A DNA stretch of 64,000 bases from Stictocephala bisonia (lineage: Eukaryota; Arthropoda; Insecta; Hemiptera; Membracidae). The notes beneath the pieces are model-generated. The model was given only the letters and a program-made list of their open reading frames with translations, did no database searches and had not been told where the DNA came from. The position numbers and the translations under genes were made by a program. Location of the stretch: contig JAQJVL010000001.1 of assembly GCA_035578905.1 (NCBI GenBank), positions 7,574,570 through 7,638,569 of the forward strand, in the 5' to 3' direction. Shown piece by piece: positions 34,032 to 45,030 of this stretch (the first letter of the stretch is position 1; each line of letters begins with the position of its first letter).

Positions 34032-35745
34032 GTAAACACTACTTCTTTCCACGTGATCACTATACAATAAGGTAAACACTAGTACTTTCCACGTGATCAC
34101 TATACAATAAGGTAAACACTAGTTCTTTCCACGTGATCACTATTCAATAAGGTAAACACTACTTCATTCCACTGATCACTATACAATAAGGTAAACACTA
34201 GTACTTTCCACGTGATCACTATTCAATAAGGTAAACACTACTTCATTCCACGTGATCACTATACAATAAGGTAAACACTAGTACTTTCCACGTGATCACT
34301 ATTCAATAAGGTAAACACTACTTCATTCCACGTGATCACTATACAATAAGGTAAACACTACTTCTTTCCACGTGATCACTATTCAATAAGGTAAACACTA
34401 CTTCATTCCACGTGATCACTATACAATAAGGTAAACACTACTTCGTTCCACGTGATCACTATTCAATAAGGTAAACACTACTTCATTCCACGTGATCACT
34501 ATTCAATAAGGTAAACACTAGTTCTTTCCACGTGATCACTATTCAATAAGGTAAACACTACTTCTTTTCACGTGATTACTATACAATAAGGTAAACACTA
34601 CTTCTTTTCACGTGATCACTATACAATAAGGTAAACACTACTTCTTTTCACGTGATTACTATACAATAAGGTAAACAACACTACTTCTTTCCACGTGATC
34701 ACTATACAATAAGGTAAACACTACTTCTTTTCACGTAATCACTATACAATAAGGTAAACACTACTTCTTTTCACGTGATTACTATACAATAAGGTAAACA
34801 CTACTTCTTTTCACATGATTACTATACAATAAGGTAAAGATAACTTCTTTTCACGTGATCACTATACAATAAGGTAAACACTACTTCTTTCCACGTGATC
34901 ACTATACAATAAGGTAAACACTACTTCTTTTCACGTGATCACTATACAATAAGGTAAACACTACTTCTTTTCACGTGATTACTATACAATAAGGTAAACA
35001 CTACTTTTTTCACGTCATTACTATACAATAAGGTAAACAGTAGGCCTACTTCTTTTCACGTGATCACTATACAATAAGGTAAACACTACTTCTTTTCACG
35101 TGATCACTATACAATAAGGTAAACACTACTTTTTTCACGTCATTACTATACAATAAGGTAAACAGTACTTCTTTTCACGTGATCACTATACAATAAGGTA
35201 AACACTACTTCTTTTCACGTGATCACTATACAATAAGGTAAACACTACTTCTTTTCACGTGATCACTATACAATAAGGTAAACACTACTTCTTTTCACGT
35301 GATCACTATACAATAAGGTAAAGACAACATCTTTTCACGTGATCACTATACAATAAGGTAATCACTACTTCTTTTCACGTGATTACTATACAATAAGGTA
35401 AACACTACTTCTTTTCACATGATTACTATACAATAAGGTAAAGACAACATATTTTCACGTGATCACTATACAATAAGGTAATCACTACTTCTTTTCACGT
35501 GATTACTATACAATAAGGTAAACACTACTTCTTTTCACATGATTACTATACAATAAGGTAAAGACAACATCTTTTCACGTGATTACTATACAATAAGGTA
35601 AAGACAACATCTTTTCACGTGATCACTATACAATAAGGTAAACACTACTTCTTTTCACGTGATCACTATACAATAAGGTAAACACTACTTCTTTTCACGT
35701 GATTACTATACAATAAGGTAAACACTACTTCTTTTCACGTGATCA
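34032..35745. repeat. 40-bp minisatellite repeating the exon C splice donor, about 43 units
   Basis: The unit is GTAAACACTACTTCTTTTCA followed by CGTGATCACTATACAATAAG. The first unit begins exactly at the exon C donor. The end of each unit (CAATAAG) imitates the end of the exon (AAATAAG), so nearly every unit recreates AATAAG|GTAAAC. Most units also hold CACGTG, and most later ones the 8-bp palindrome TCACGTGA, next to GTGATCAC. Reading on from exon C in phase 0 meets TAA after 12 codons, at 34068. Confidence 0.95.
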
Positions 35746-36365
35746 CTACAAAATACAACACCATGAATGTGTTTCATAAATACGTTCATGTGATGATCCA
35801 TTCTAATTGTTACAAAACTAGGGGACACCTCTGCACGCTTCAAATGCCAACCTCGTGTCTCAGATCGTGACACCTTGGCATTCGGCCTCGGCCTCGGCAT
35901 GTGACTTTTGACTGTATAAGTGATTAAACTGTATTAAGTAAAATCATAGTATGTAAATTTATTTACAGAAACTCGCTCAGTATATTTTAAAAACTGACTA
36001 TTTAATTTAACAGTTGGTGATAAATTAAATGAATGAAAAATCTCTATTAGATTACCATTTGAACTTAAATGGCCAGTGGGGCAAGTGTGACTATAAAAGT
36101 GTGATTTATAACTTTCTCTGGAAAAATAAATAACTTCCCCAAAATGTCATGACGATCGGATAAATGGTGTAGCAGTGTATAACTAAAAACGAGACTAGTT
36201 AAAATAATTATGAAAATTGGGTGGAACGCTTGTATACCATAATTACCATCTGGTTTGTTCAAGTATAACAAACAATATACAGTCGTTTATATCTGAGTCC
36301 CAAACTCATGAACGTACGTGGCTCTAGTTACCAAAGGACCTGAAAGTTTTCCTTACTAAGATTAT
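35746..36365. other. Unique sequence
   Basis: 35870-35900 contains GGCATTCGGCCTCGGCCTCG, a short GC-rich repeat. No exon is supported. Confidence 0.4.
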
Positions 36366-36504
36366 TTTTACTAATTCATTTTTAACTTTATTTAAACATT
36401 AGAAGCAGGCTCGATGAGATTTTTTCAGTCTGCTTGATTACTTCTCAAATTAATGACGCCTCATCCTGAAGACGCCCATTGCAACGTAGATGAAACGGTT
36501 GGCA
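36366..36504 (+). repeat. Dispersed repeat, copy 1 of a direct pair
   Basis: CTCGATGAGATTTTTTCAGT, CTGCTTGATTACTTCTCAAA and CCTCATCCTGAAGACGCC through GATGAAACGGTTGGCAC recur in direct orientation at 37226-37369. By eye identity is roughly 85-90 percent. The second copy ends close to the TIR element at 37387. Confidence 0.7.
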
Positions 36505-37225
36505 CCTTAAGTTTAAGGAGGCCGTTCCCCAAACCGCCAAGTCACCACTGGGAAGTCGGCAGGCCTATAGTAGCCATGCAATATCACAGTCAGTCGGTTT
36601 CAACTATATACATATACATACATATATACATATACAATACAATTCAACTATATACATATACAAATATACATGCTGTTATATTTTAACGTGTTTAGTATTA
36701 TAATTAGTTATAATAAAAACAGTATAATTATCAGAGGTACAGTCTAGTGGACAAAAAATTTACATGACATGTTTAACTTAAAATAGTCAGGAATGATATT
36801 CAAAGTTTCGCATGTAATATAAAATAAATAAATTTTTTTTTAATCAAGACTATACAAAAATTATTTCATGGTCCACTAGGACACTTCACCTTCAAATGCC
36901 ACTTCAAGTGTTACAATACGATCATTATTACGGACCGAATCCTTGAAATAGAAATCGCCATATTTTGGGCGTTTTTAGGAGCGAAACGGTCCCCTAAAGC
37001 AGGCGCAGCGTGGAGCCCAGAAGTTTTGTTGTAATTCATTTTTATCTTAGAAAAAATATAAACAGATCGAGTTTGAATGTTGCCGATACGATTTTCTCCT
37101 GAAGGAAATAAAATACCGATGTGAGCCTGTTTTAAAATAGCTATGTACTATATTTTTGTAACGATAGTTAAAGTTAAAATATTAAATATAGGCAATTTAA
37201 TAAACGTTATAATTGATTTTCTACC
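36505..37225. other. AT-rich sequence with a TA-rich microsatellite
   Basis: 36598-36672 is an imperfect (CATATA)n/(TACATA)n microsatellite. 36940-37040 is mildly GC-rich with no exon supported. Confidence 0.45.
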
Positions 37226-37369
37226 ATTTCTTTTACTAATTAATTTTTAACTTTATTTAAACTTTAAAAACAGACTCGATGAGATTTTTTTAGTCTGCTT
37301 GATTGCTTCTCAAATGAATGACTCCTCATCCTGAAGACGCCATTGCAACGTAGATGAAACGGTTGGCAC
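37226..37369 (+). repeat. Dispersed repeat, copy 2 of a direct pair
   Basis: See copy 1 at 36366. Direct orientation and the roughly 860-bp spacing suggest a duplicated transposon end, possibly flanks of one decayed element. Confidence 0.7.
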
Positions 37370-37386
37370 GGACACCGTAATATACA

Positions 37387-37846
37387 TACAGGGTGGAAAA
37401 AATACGGAAACGCTTCCACCACTTTGGTATGAATTCACTTGTAAAAGTGAAATATTGTACGTGATCATGGTTACAAAGAACATACTTTTTGACGCCAATA
37501 GTGACATTTCATCTTTTCAGGGGGACGGCCCACGAGGAGTTGAAAGAAATTTTTCAACGTAAGTCTAGGTCGAGTTTGGTATCAAATAAAAGGTCTATTC
37601 AAGAGAAATTAATTGCCACAAACCGGACTTCGAAAGATTTATTCATTTCAGAGAAGCGGTCATTTGAATTTCATGATGAATAATTTGAACAGTATCTTTT
37701 CTCCGCTTTTTAACGGTTTTAAGTAAATTATTTCTCATCAAAATTATACTTTATGGAATACAATTATTTTAAAAAAATTATCAAATTATCTATGTAAAAA
37801 AATAACGTTGTTGTGAAAGCGTTTCCATATTTTGTTTCAACCTGTA
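37387..37846. mobile_element. Short TIR DNA element (MITE), copy 2
   Basis: The left end TACAGGGTGGAAAAAATACG continues to GAAACGCTTCCACCAC. The right end is GTGAAAGCGTTTCCATATTT ending AACCTGTA. It is the same family as 13051-13499 and better preserved at the left terminus. TA lies at both edges. Internal GGGGGACGGCCCACGAGGAG matches GGGGGACGGCTCACGAGGAG in copy 1. Confidence 0.82.
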
Positions 37847-37904
37847 TAAATTGGTTATACAATAATACTTTTAGTTAAAATAGGCTTTCCGATCCTGGAA
37901 AATA

Positions 37905-38235
37905 TGTAACCTATTATCTGTTCCTTGGCTTAGTTGGAAAGCTCACACTAACTCACTTAGCTCTCGTCTGTCAAGGGTTACATTTTGTCTAAAGACATTA
38001 AGGTTGTGTGTTAGTCTTAATGTACTCATTAAGGCATACTTTGGATTGTTTCACTCTCGTATTTCTTATGGCACAATTACGTGGGGCAACTCAGTTGAAA
38101 CTATACAAGTCCCAAAAGAAAGATATACGTAGTATTGTGGGAATCTGGTTCACAAATTCATGCAAGCCACATTAAAAAAAAGACTAAAAAGTCTTGGAAT
38201 ACTCACACTTCCCTGTTTTTTTATTTTATGATTGT
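37905..38235 (+). pseudogene. LINE reverse transcriptase C-terminal relic
   Basis: The translation, with frame breaks, reads WKAHTNSLSSRLSRVTFCLK, then LNVLIKAYFGLFHSRISYGT and ITWGNSVETI, and later KKRLKSLGILTLPCFF. This is the thumb/connection region after the reverse-transcriptase palm in Jockey/CR1-type non-LTR elements, where YYA-FHS-L-YG---WG is typical. No palm or endonuclease remains. It is a 5'-truncated, decayed copy. Confidence 0.65.
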
Positions 38236-38827
38236 TAGTATTTGTAAAATAAACCCAATAATTTTGTTTATTTATTTCATACATATTACATTATAGGTTC
38301 TGCTAAGTTTTAAAACTTGTCAGCAGAGTCCATTTATTCAAAATTATTTAGATTTAATTAGAGTAATATATTGTTTTTAATTAATAAGTTTTATGTCAAA
38401 ATTGTCTGTATACTGTTAATTCATATTTTAATTACCTCAATTTCGTAGTTGTTTTTACCGTTTATAATAATTTACAGCATTTTTATATGGCACTGGATGG
38501 GCTAATTGTTGCATGATAATATTTTGGCTATCTTAATAATATTAAAAACAGAATAAAACTATGAAAATATAACAATAACACCAACTGTAACAAATATCTG
38601 ACTAAAAAATATATAACAATAAAAAAGTAGTCAGCTATATTTAAGAAGTTTAATTTAACAAGTCAGACATATCCACACAATACCAGGTTTCAGGACAACG
38701 CAGATTTAAGGAATGTTAGACTATGTAAAACACAACAAACATATTTATAAAGGTGTGCAACTGTTCAATAAGTTACTTGCCACAAGTAGAACAGCAAGAA
38801 TATCACATTTTGAACGCAAATTTTGAA
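38236..38827. other. AT-rich spacer
   Basis: No supported feature. Confidence 0.4.
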
Positions 38828-39050
38828 TTAGGCGATCCAGTGGCCGAGCGGTCTAAGGCGTCAGGACTTCGAGCTTGGGTTAGTGATAGCGCTGGTTCGA
38901 ATCCGGTCTAGACTGAAAGATGTATCAGTAATATTCACATTGCACTGTACTGGTTTGCCCCCTTTACTCTGTCTGAATAGTTCCCCTCACACATATCAAT
39001 AGTCTATATGAAATGGGTAGAGGAAGGCTAAGAAAGTTTTTACTAAATGG
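38828..39050 (+). mobile_element. SINE with tRNA-Leu/Ser-like head, copy 2
   Basis: The A box TGGCCGAGCGGTCTAAGGCG is of class II tRNA (Leu/Ser) type, and the B box is GGTTCGAATCC. The acceptor-side context (TCCAGTGGCC ... GGTCTAGACTG) and an extra arm are tRNA-like. The tRNA-unrelated body (TGTATCAGTAATATTCAC, GTACTGGTTTGCCCCC, ACTCTGTCTGAATAG, ATCAATAGTC) matches the copies at 19340 and 42322. The box order makes plus the transcribed strand. Confidence 0.85.
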
Positions 39051-39942
39051 TTACAAAGAAAATCATTTTATTCCTTGGATGAAATTTACTTACAGGACCT
39101 TAGGGATTTAGTTTTTAATGAAGTAATTTTTTTTTAATATACGAGTTTAAATTATGTACAGTGAAATTGTTACTGTATGTACAATTTACATGACGAGGTA
39201 GATACAGGTGTGATTCAATGATTTATTGAATATAACATTGTCAAAAATCATTTCAGGGCTTATGTTAACAGGAACTTTTTTATTTTGATTGAATAAACCA
39301 TTTTATTAAGTTTGGGAACTAATTATGTAAGCACCTTACCATATAAAGTTATGTTGAAACATATGTTAGTACAATAAAAAAGAGTATTAAAAAATAATGT
39401 TTAAAAATATATGCAAATCATATTCCTGTTTAAAACCTAGCACAAAATCTCATTTCATAGCAGTAATTTTACTAAAATAATTGCATATTTTACTAAAGAC
39501 TCGTGTCTTTGTGTCCGTGGGAAAAATAGTGTGGCGCAGGGGTTTTTGTTTTTTTGTTTGTACTGAAATGGTTAAACAAGAGTCCCATTCAACCGAGAGT
39601 TTATCTTGTAATAAAAAACAAAAGAGATGGTTTCGTTTGTTGCCAAAGCTGCCATTCTTAAGGAATGAGGGCTGCAGCTTGTCGTAGCCTGTTTACAACA
39701 AATTAAGTAATTTTACGGAAGATTTTTAAAATTTAATTCAAAAAAATCTTACAACATTTGGCCGTGTTACGTTTCAAAAAATTATCAAGAGGAGCCATTT
39801 TAAAATACATTATACAATTCAAACAAATATATAATTTACGATACATTTGCCTCGGAACGGCCAATATTTTAAATAAATATAAAAATTACTTTTGTTTTAA
39901 ATAATATTTCCCCACTTCACACTAAATGCTTACTTATTCTAG
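39051..39942. other. AT-rich sequence
   Basis: A 68-codon frame at 39481-39687 shows no recognisable motif. The final bases ATGCTTACTTATTCTAG could be an acceptor. Confidence 0.4.
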
Positions 39943-40067
39943 GACCACCATCATATACTGGACAGGCTAAAGATTTCTTGAATGTAAATGTGTTGGCTAA
40001 CCTGAGTGACATTCAACAAAAAAGGAAAAGAATTCCATCACTTGACTATTTTGTACTCATTCCATAA
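39943..40067 (+). CDS. Possible terminal exon of the candidate gene
   Basis: After TGCTTACTTATTCTAG, a frame entered with one carried base reads PPSYTGQAKDFLNVNVLAN and SDIQQKRKRIPSLDYFVLIP and ends at TAA (40065-40067). The opening PPSYTGQ suits a Pro-rich protein. However, exon C leaves in phase 0, and in phase 0 this exon meets TGA early. It can belong to the same gene only if at least one unseen exon lies between. It could also be chance or part of a retroelement. Confidence is low. Confidence 0.28.
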
Positions 40068-40228
40068 ACCAAATCTATAAAAACTATCGTTATTTTATGT
40101 TTGTGTCTCCTTTGCAGTCTAGTTCCTACACCTATTTACGTAGAAAGAAAAGTTGAAAATATATTTAAAAACACATTAAACTCTTTAAAACCCAAAAATG
40201 AATAAAAACTTATCTCACCATATAATTT

Positions 40229-40398
40229 GCCGGCGTGGTGGCTCAGTGGATAAGAGTTCGGACTGTGGAGGTAGGGCCAAGGTTCGAATCCCCACTGAGC
40301 CCACAGTCGGTACTTCACTCGTTGATTAAAGTTAACGCACAGGCCTGTAGGCCCATGTCAACTGGTGAGTGAAGTAAAAAAAAAAAAAAAAAAAAAAA
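40229..40398 (+). mobile_element. tRNA-derived SINE with poly-A tail
   Basis: GTGGTGGCTCAGTGGATAAG (A box) and AAGGTTCGAATCCCCACTGA (B box) are spaced as in a tRNA. They are followed by a short body and an A-run of about 22 bases at 40377-40398. It is a different family from the tRNA-Leu/Ser-like SINE. The head is more tRNA-like than most relics, but the anticodon arm is irregular and the downstream body argues against a tRNA gene. Confidence 0.82.
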
Positions 40399-40994
40399 CG
40401 GCCAAATAATCATCTCCCCTGTCTTTTATGTAAATTGTTTACTGACTACTTATAAATTAATTGTAAAGTTCTTTCTCAAAAATAACTAACCTAAGTTGTT
40501 AGTGGTTTTTCTTTTTGTACACTAATAAAACCTTTTAAAGATTGCTCAATCTGAGATTTTTGTCATATTTTCCACTTATTTGTATGTCGCCAACCTCTAT
40601 GGAATTTATAAACAGGTATGTGTATAATATATTAACACCATTTTCAAAATACACTTTAACTTAACGCATATTTAGGCTCTTTCATTTCACTTACGTATAA
40701 ATATCTTATAGAAAATATAAATTCAATACCAAACAATTTAATAGCTAAAAATCTTCCAGATAACAACATTTAACAATAGCAACGTAACAATGGGCATACC
40801 AATAATATTCTAACTAACAACAGGAGAAACGTAATTAAAATTAGGTCTACTATAATAAATTCAACAGGAAAATGAAAAATTAATCAACATTAATATATAT
40901 TGTAACCAACAATACCAATAAAATTTGACTTCTAGCAACAATAACAATACTACCTTTATTCAAATATGAAATAAAACAACGTTAATATCTTCTG
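40399..40994. other. AT-rich spacer
   Basis: No supported feature. Confidence 0.4.
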
Positions 40995-41195
40995 ACTCTG
41001 ACATGATTGCACTAGTTTGCAACCCCCTACTAAAGTATACTTATGGGGTTTTGTAGACTATAAAACTTTGTTGCCTAGAGAATGGCAGCAGGCTGATCTT
41101 TAATACTGATGTGATGGTTTAGAGAGAACCACGGAGTGAAGAGAGAGCCCCCCCCCCGCAGCGAAGCAAGGGCCTTCGGCTAGGCTCTAATTATG
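40995..41195. repeat. Dispersed repeat family (TCTGACATGAT ... GATGTGATGG)
   Basis: TGACTCTGACATGATTGCAC, GACTATAAAACTTTGTTGCC and CTGATGTGATGGTTTAGAGA occur here in order and again at 46865-47315, where about 250 bp of other sequence separates the two halves. The first half recurs more weakly at 46500-46580, and the GGTTAGAGGGAGC part at 11203. It includes a run of nine C residues. Confidence 0.65.
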
Positions 41196-42074
41196 ATGGA
41201 TTATAAGTATAGAATATAATAAAATTTATATTTAGATTGTAAATTTCTGAATTTGTCCGTGGTGACTGTAAAGTTCATAATTGACCATGCAGAATTGTTA
41301 TGGTATTTGATATTAAGACTTAAAATCAATAAATTTCTTTAAACAAAACATGCCTAAAAGAATAACATGGTAACTTTGTAGAATTTGGGATGGAACCCAA
41401 ACGAAAGTTTCAAAGATTCAAACTCCTTATAGTCTCCTCAAACATTTCTACATTAAATCGGGGGTTTTTCGTGGGTGTTACCAAATAGATACAGGATACA
41501 GACTGTCCATTACTGAGAATTTCCTGTAGACGACGTCTCTGCTGATATCTATTGGTGATTTGTTTAAAATAAGGTCTTGAAACACTGTTTGGCGTATTGT
41601 TAGCTCAACTACTAGTTACTTTAGGGTGTGCTGTAGAGAGACACAGTGTGGCTAAGAGATAGACTGGCGCTACCTGTGAGGACCGAACATGAACTACTTT
41701 CAACATAAAACAAATCCTACTTCACAGGACTCATATAAGTGGACAGTTTCTTGTTCCCTTAATTTTTACCGTTTTACCGACTAACAGACACTGACATTAT
41801 GCTATCTAGGATTCTTTAGTGTGCAAAACGTGAATAAATGCAACATTTACACAATTTTAACAAATATGCAGACATAAACTATTATTTCATATCATCCTAA
41901 AGGTACTCTTGTTTTCCCTTGAAATGTTAACAGTACAAGTGTAACCAAAGGCAGTTTGACAAAAATGTAGATAAGCCTGGTTTAAGATGTTCTTGTATAT
42001 GAAATCTGAATATATGAAAAATGTACAACATTCTAAGTAAAATACAGACAAAAATCTTACTATTTTAAATATAT
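41196..42074. other. Unique sequence
   Basis: No exon, RNA gene or transposon terminus is supported. Confidence 0.4.
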
Positions 42075-42190
42075 CATATAAAACAGTACCACTGTAAGTG
42101 TATGGGTGGGTGAGTGGGTCAATACTACTTTACGTGAATGAGTAGTTGGGTGGTAATATTCACCCACCCACCCACCCCTATACGTACGGT
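42075..42190. repeat. Inverted pair of 36-bp G-rich minisatellite units
   Basis: CCACTGTAAGTGTATGGGTG and GTGAGTGGGTCAATAC are followed, after a degenerate unit, by the opposite orientation CACCCACCCACCCACCCCTA and TACGTACGGTGG. This small head-to-head locus looks like an unexpanded form of the large arrays. Confidence 0.85.
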
Positions 42191-42321
42191 GGAAAAAATA
42201 CTTAAATTTTCACCAAAAAGCTCATTTGCTCACAACGTAAAATAGTTTTTGTATTAGCACTAAAGAGTCACTTTTATCATACTTCGTTAATATAAGAATT
42301 CATATTATAACTGTTTTAAAT

Positions 42322-42530
42322 TGATGCACCAGTGACCGAGCAGTCTAAGGCGTTAACTTTGTAATGGAGTTTCGCGGGTTCGAATCCGCCCTAGACTGGA
42401 AGTATTTATCAGTAATGTGCACTTTGTACTGTACTGGTTCTCCCCCTTACTCTGTCGTAATGCCCCTTGCAGAGATCAATGGTCTTGGGAAATGGGCAGA
42501 GTAGGGTTAAAAATTAGAGATGTCTCTTCT
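42322..42530 (+). mobile_element. SINE with tRNA-Leu/Ser-like head, copy 3
   Basis: The A box is TGACCGAGCAGTCTAAGGCG and the B box GCGGGTTCGAATCCGCCCTA, with TAGACTGG closing the head. The body shares TTTATCAGTAATGTGCAC, GTACTGTACTGGTTCTCC, ACTCTGTC and AGATCAATGGTC with the other copies. Confidence 0.85.
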
Positions 42531-43070
42531 AAAAAACAAAACAAAAATAATAATAAAATAGTATAACCGAAACCGATAGAGCTCTGTCAACTTCACAATT
42601 TCCACAGTCTAATCACACTGATTGTATCTTTATATCTTTGGAACATTGACTTTGACTTTCTATGGCTGGCCTAACCACAAGTCGATAACGGTATAGAGGT
42701 CTGTTATTGGCAGACATATCAGTAATCGACATATTCTGCCTCAGATAAACCCCTCTGATTGCATTTGCATCTTTGTTATCGTGTCTGAGAATCAATGGAA
42801 TTTCTTTTGAAATTGGCTTCTACACTTGCCAATAAATAAACCCCGTCACTGTCTTACCATTATACATGCTCCGCTTGGTTTTGTCGATGCACAGGAAAGA
42901 CACTGATTTCTTCTGTAAAAAACAATTTACAATATTACATTCACGTTACAAAGAAAAAATCGCTAATTGGCCACAATAACAGTTGTACTTTGCTTTGATA
43001 ACATTATCAACTTTCATAAAGTTGTAACAAACCCTTAAATAGTAAAATAATCTACAAGAACCAAATTACA
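42531..43070. other. Unique sequence
   Basis: No supported feature. Confidence 0.4.
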
Positions 43071-43675
43071 TTGTCCAAATAGTGTTTTGTTTCAATGTAA
43101 CTTACTTGATACGACTACCAATGTTGAACTAATTGGTATTACATTGTTCAAGTAGTGTTTTGTTTCAATGTAACTTACTTGATACGACTACCAATGTTGA
43201 ACTACTTGGTATTACATTGTTCAAGTAGTGTTTTGTCTCAATGTAACTTGCTTGATAAGACTACCAATGTTGAACTACTTGGTATTATATTGTTCAAGTA
43301 GTGTTTTGTCTCAATGTAACTTACTTGATAAGACTACCAATGTTGAACTACTTGGTATTACATTGTTCAAGTAGTGTTTTGTTTCAATGTAACTTACTTG
43401 ATAAGACTACCAATGTTGAACTACTTGGTATTACATTGTTCAAGTAGTGTTTTGTTTCAATGTAACTTACTTGATAAGACTACCAATGTTGAACTACTTG
43501 GTATTACATTGTTCAATTAGTGTTTTGTCTCAATGTAACTTACTTGATAAGACTACCAATGTTGAACTACTTGGTATTACATTGTTCAAGTAGTGTTTTG
43601 TCTCAATGTAACTTACTTGATAAGACTACCAATGTTGAACTACTTGGTATTACATTGTTCAAATAGTGTTCATAT
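43071..43675. repeat. 73-bp minisatellite, 8 units
   Basis: The unit begins TTGTTCAAGTAGTGTTTTGT and contains TTCAATGTAACTTACTTGAT, AAGACTACCAATGTTGAACT and ACTTGGTATTACA. Spacing was measured as 73 bp. ACTACTTG and CAAGTAGT are inverted 8-mers at each unit boundary. Variants TTTC/TCTC and ATACG/ATAAG mark units. Confidence 0.96.
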
Positions 43676-44589
43676 TTATGTAATTTGAACCACCGTCTCC
43701 AATTTGTACTGGTAATTGATACTATCTCTTAACCCCAGACCAACCTCAACACTCAGCAGAATTTAGAACTCTTTATTGATTTACAGCAACGTAATACTGT
43801 ATAGTAGGGTCATATACACTATCGTAAAATAAAAACTATTTATAAGAACTCACAAATGAAAGGAACCTTTAATACTTATTAAAATTTCACAAAATAGTCT
43901 GAAAGTGTAAAGAGACAACTAAAAACACAACGGTACTATCAAAAAACCCCCAACGTCGTAATAACACCGTTCAAGCAGGAGCTTTTCGACTTCCCTTCAA
44001 AGGCCTCGAGTCGAGTCTAGTCTCATCTTTCAAATACACCGCAGTGCATTATAGAGCACGAAAGTCCACTAACATTTTAATGAGTTTCAACAAAGTGGGT
44101 TTTATGTTTTGGAGCGATACGTGTAATCTCGAGGTTACAATGATGTGAGTTTGAGCAGTGTCAACACTGTTATAAGTTATAGACAAATTAAACCGTTCGA
44201 AAATGTATATGGATGGAAATGTTTATGATGGAAAAGAGAAATTCATACGAATACATCTTTATACGTCTTTTCAAATATCACTCGAATTGCAGGTTTTAGT
44301 CATTTAAATACTGCATGACCTTTGATCTCACTCATTCATCTCCCCGTATTTCAACAGCAAAAGTTAAATATGCATAAATCACTACATAGTATGATTCCAT
44401 AGGTGAATTAAAAAAATATATTCCCTGATCTTTTTGAAAATGTAACTATATGCTTACTAAAATTAATACTTTCAATTTTATCCCAAGGGATTTTGTAAAA
44501 TGGCAAGGTGGAGGTGAGGAATAGGCCCGAGGACCGAAGCCTTTGAAACTCCTTTCAAACGTCCAGAGGAAGATGATTGTGCTAGTTAG
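43676..44589. other. Unique sequence
   Basis: No supported feature. Confidence 0.4.
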
Positions 44590-45030
44590 AAACATTATCC
44601 ATCAGTAAAAGGAATTTTAACTAAATGACTTTTGTCTATAAGATATCTGGCCACCTGTATGTGAGAAACGCCTTTAACACAAAGACGGTACAACTTCTGA
44701 AGAAGCATATTATGGTATATCCTGTCAAAATCCTTAGTAAAGTTGAGGAACAGTCCAACTGTAGGAAGGCCTGAATACAATATTGTACTATTGATGATAT
44801 AGGCCTAATATAAATGAGTAAACTGCATCAGTTGACTGGACTAACAAAATCTCGTTGTGATCCATAAACAAAAGCAACCTTAAAAGGAAAAGTCGTTCAA
44901 AAGTTTTTGACAAGGTTGACGTTATTGTAATAGGCCTGTAGTTGTCGCAAATGCAAACCGTAGCTCGCGAAGAACCGTCTCTTCGTTGTATCAAGGGGAA
45001 CAAAATAGTCAAATTCATATGAATTAAAAA
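44590..45030 (-). pseudogene. LINE reverse transcriptase palm relic
   Basis: On minus, CDNYRPITITSTLSKTFERL (45018 downward) is the reverse-transcriptase entry motif NYRPI----SK--E of non-LTR elements. It is followed, in a shifted frame, by GLFLNFTKDFDRIYHNMLLQ and KLYRLCVKGVSHIQVARYL, matching the F-D-KAFD--H--LL--L---G motif. A gap or frameshift near 44780-44800 separates the two halves. The catalytic YADD part is absent. It is a non-functional fragment of a Jockey/CR1-like element. Confidence 0.75.

Noticed and set aside
36366..37369. LTR retrotransposon with direct repeats
   Set aside because: The direct repeats are about 140 bp, lack TG...CA ends and a primer-binding site, and enclose no gag-pol sequence.
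40229..40398. Functional tRNA gene
   Set aside because: A and B boxes are good, but the anticodon arm is irregular and a SINE body with poly-A follows.
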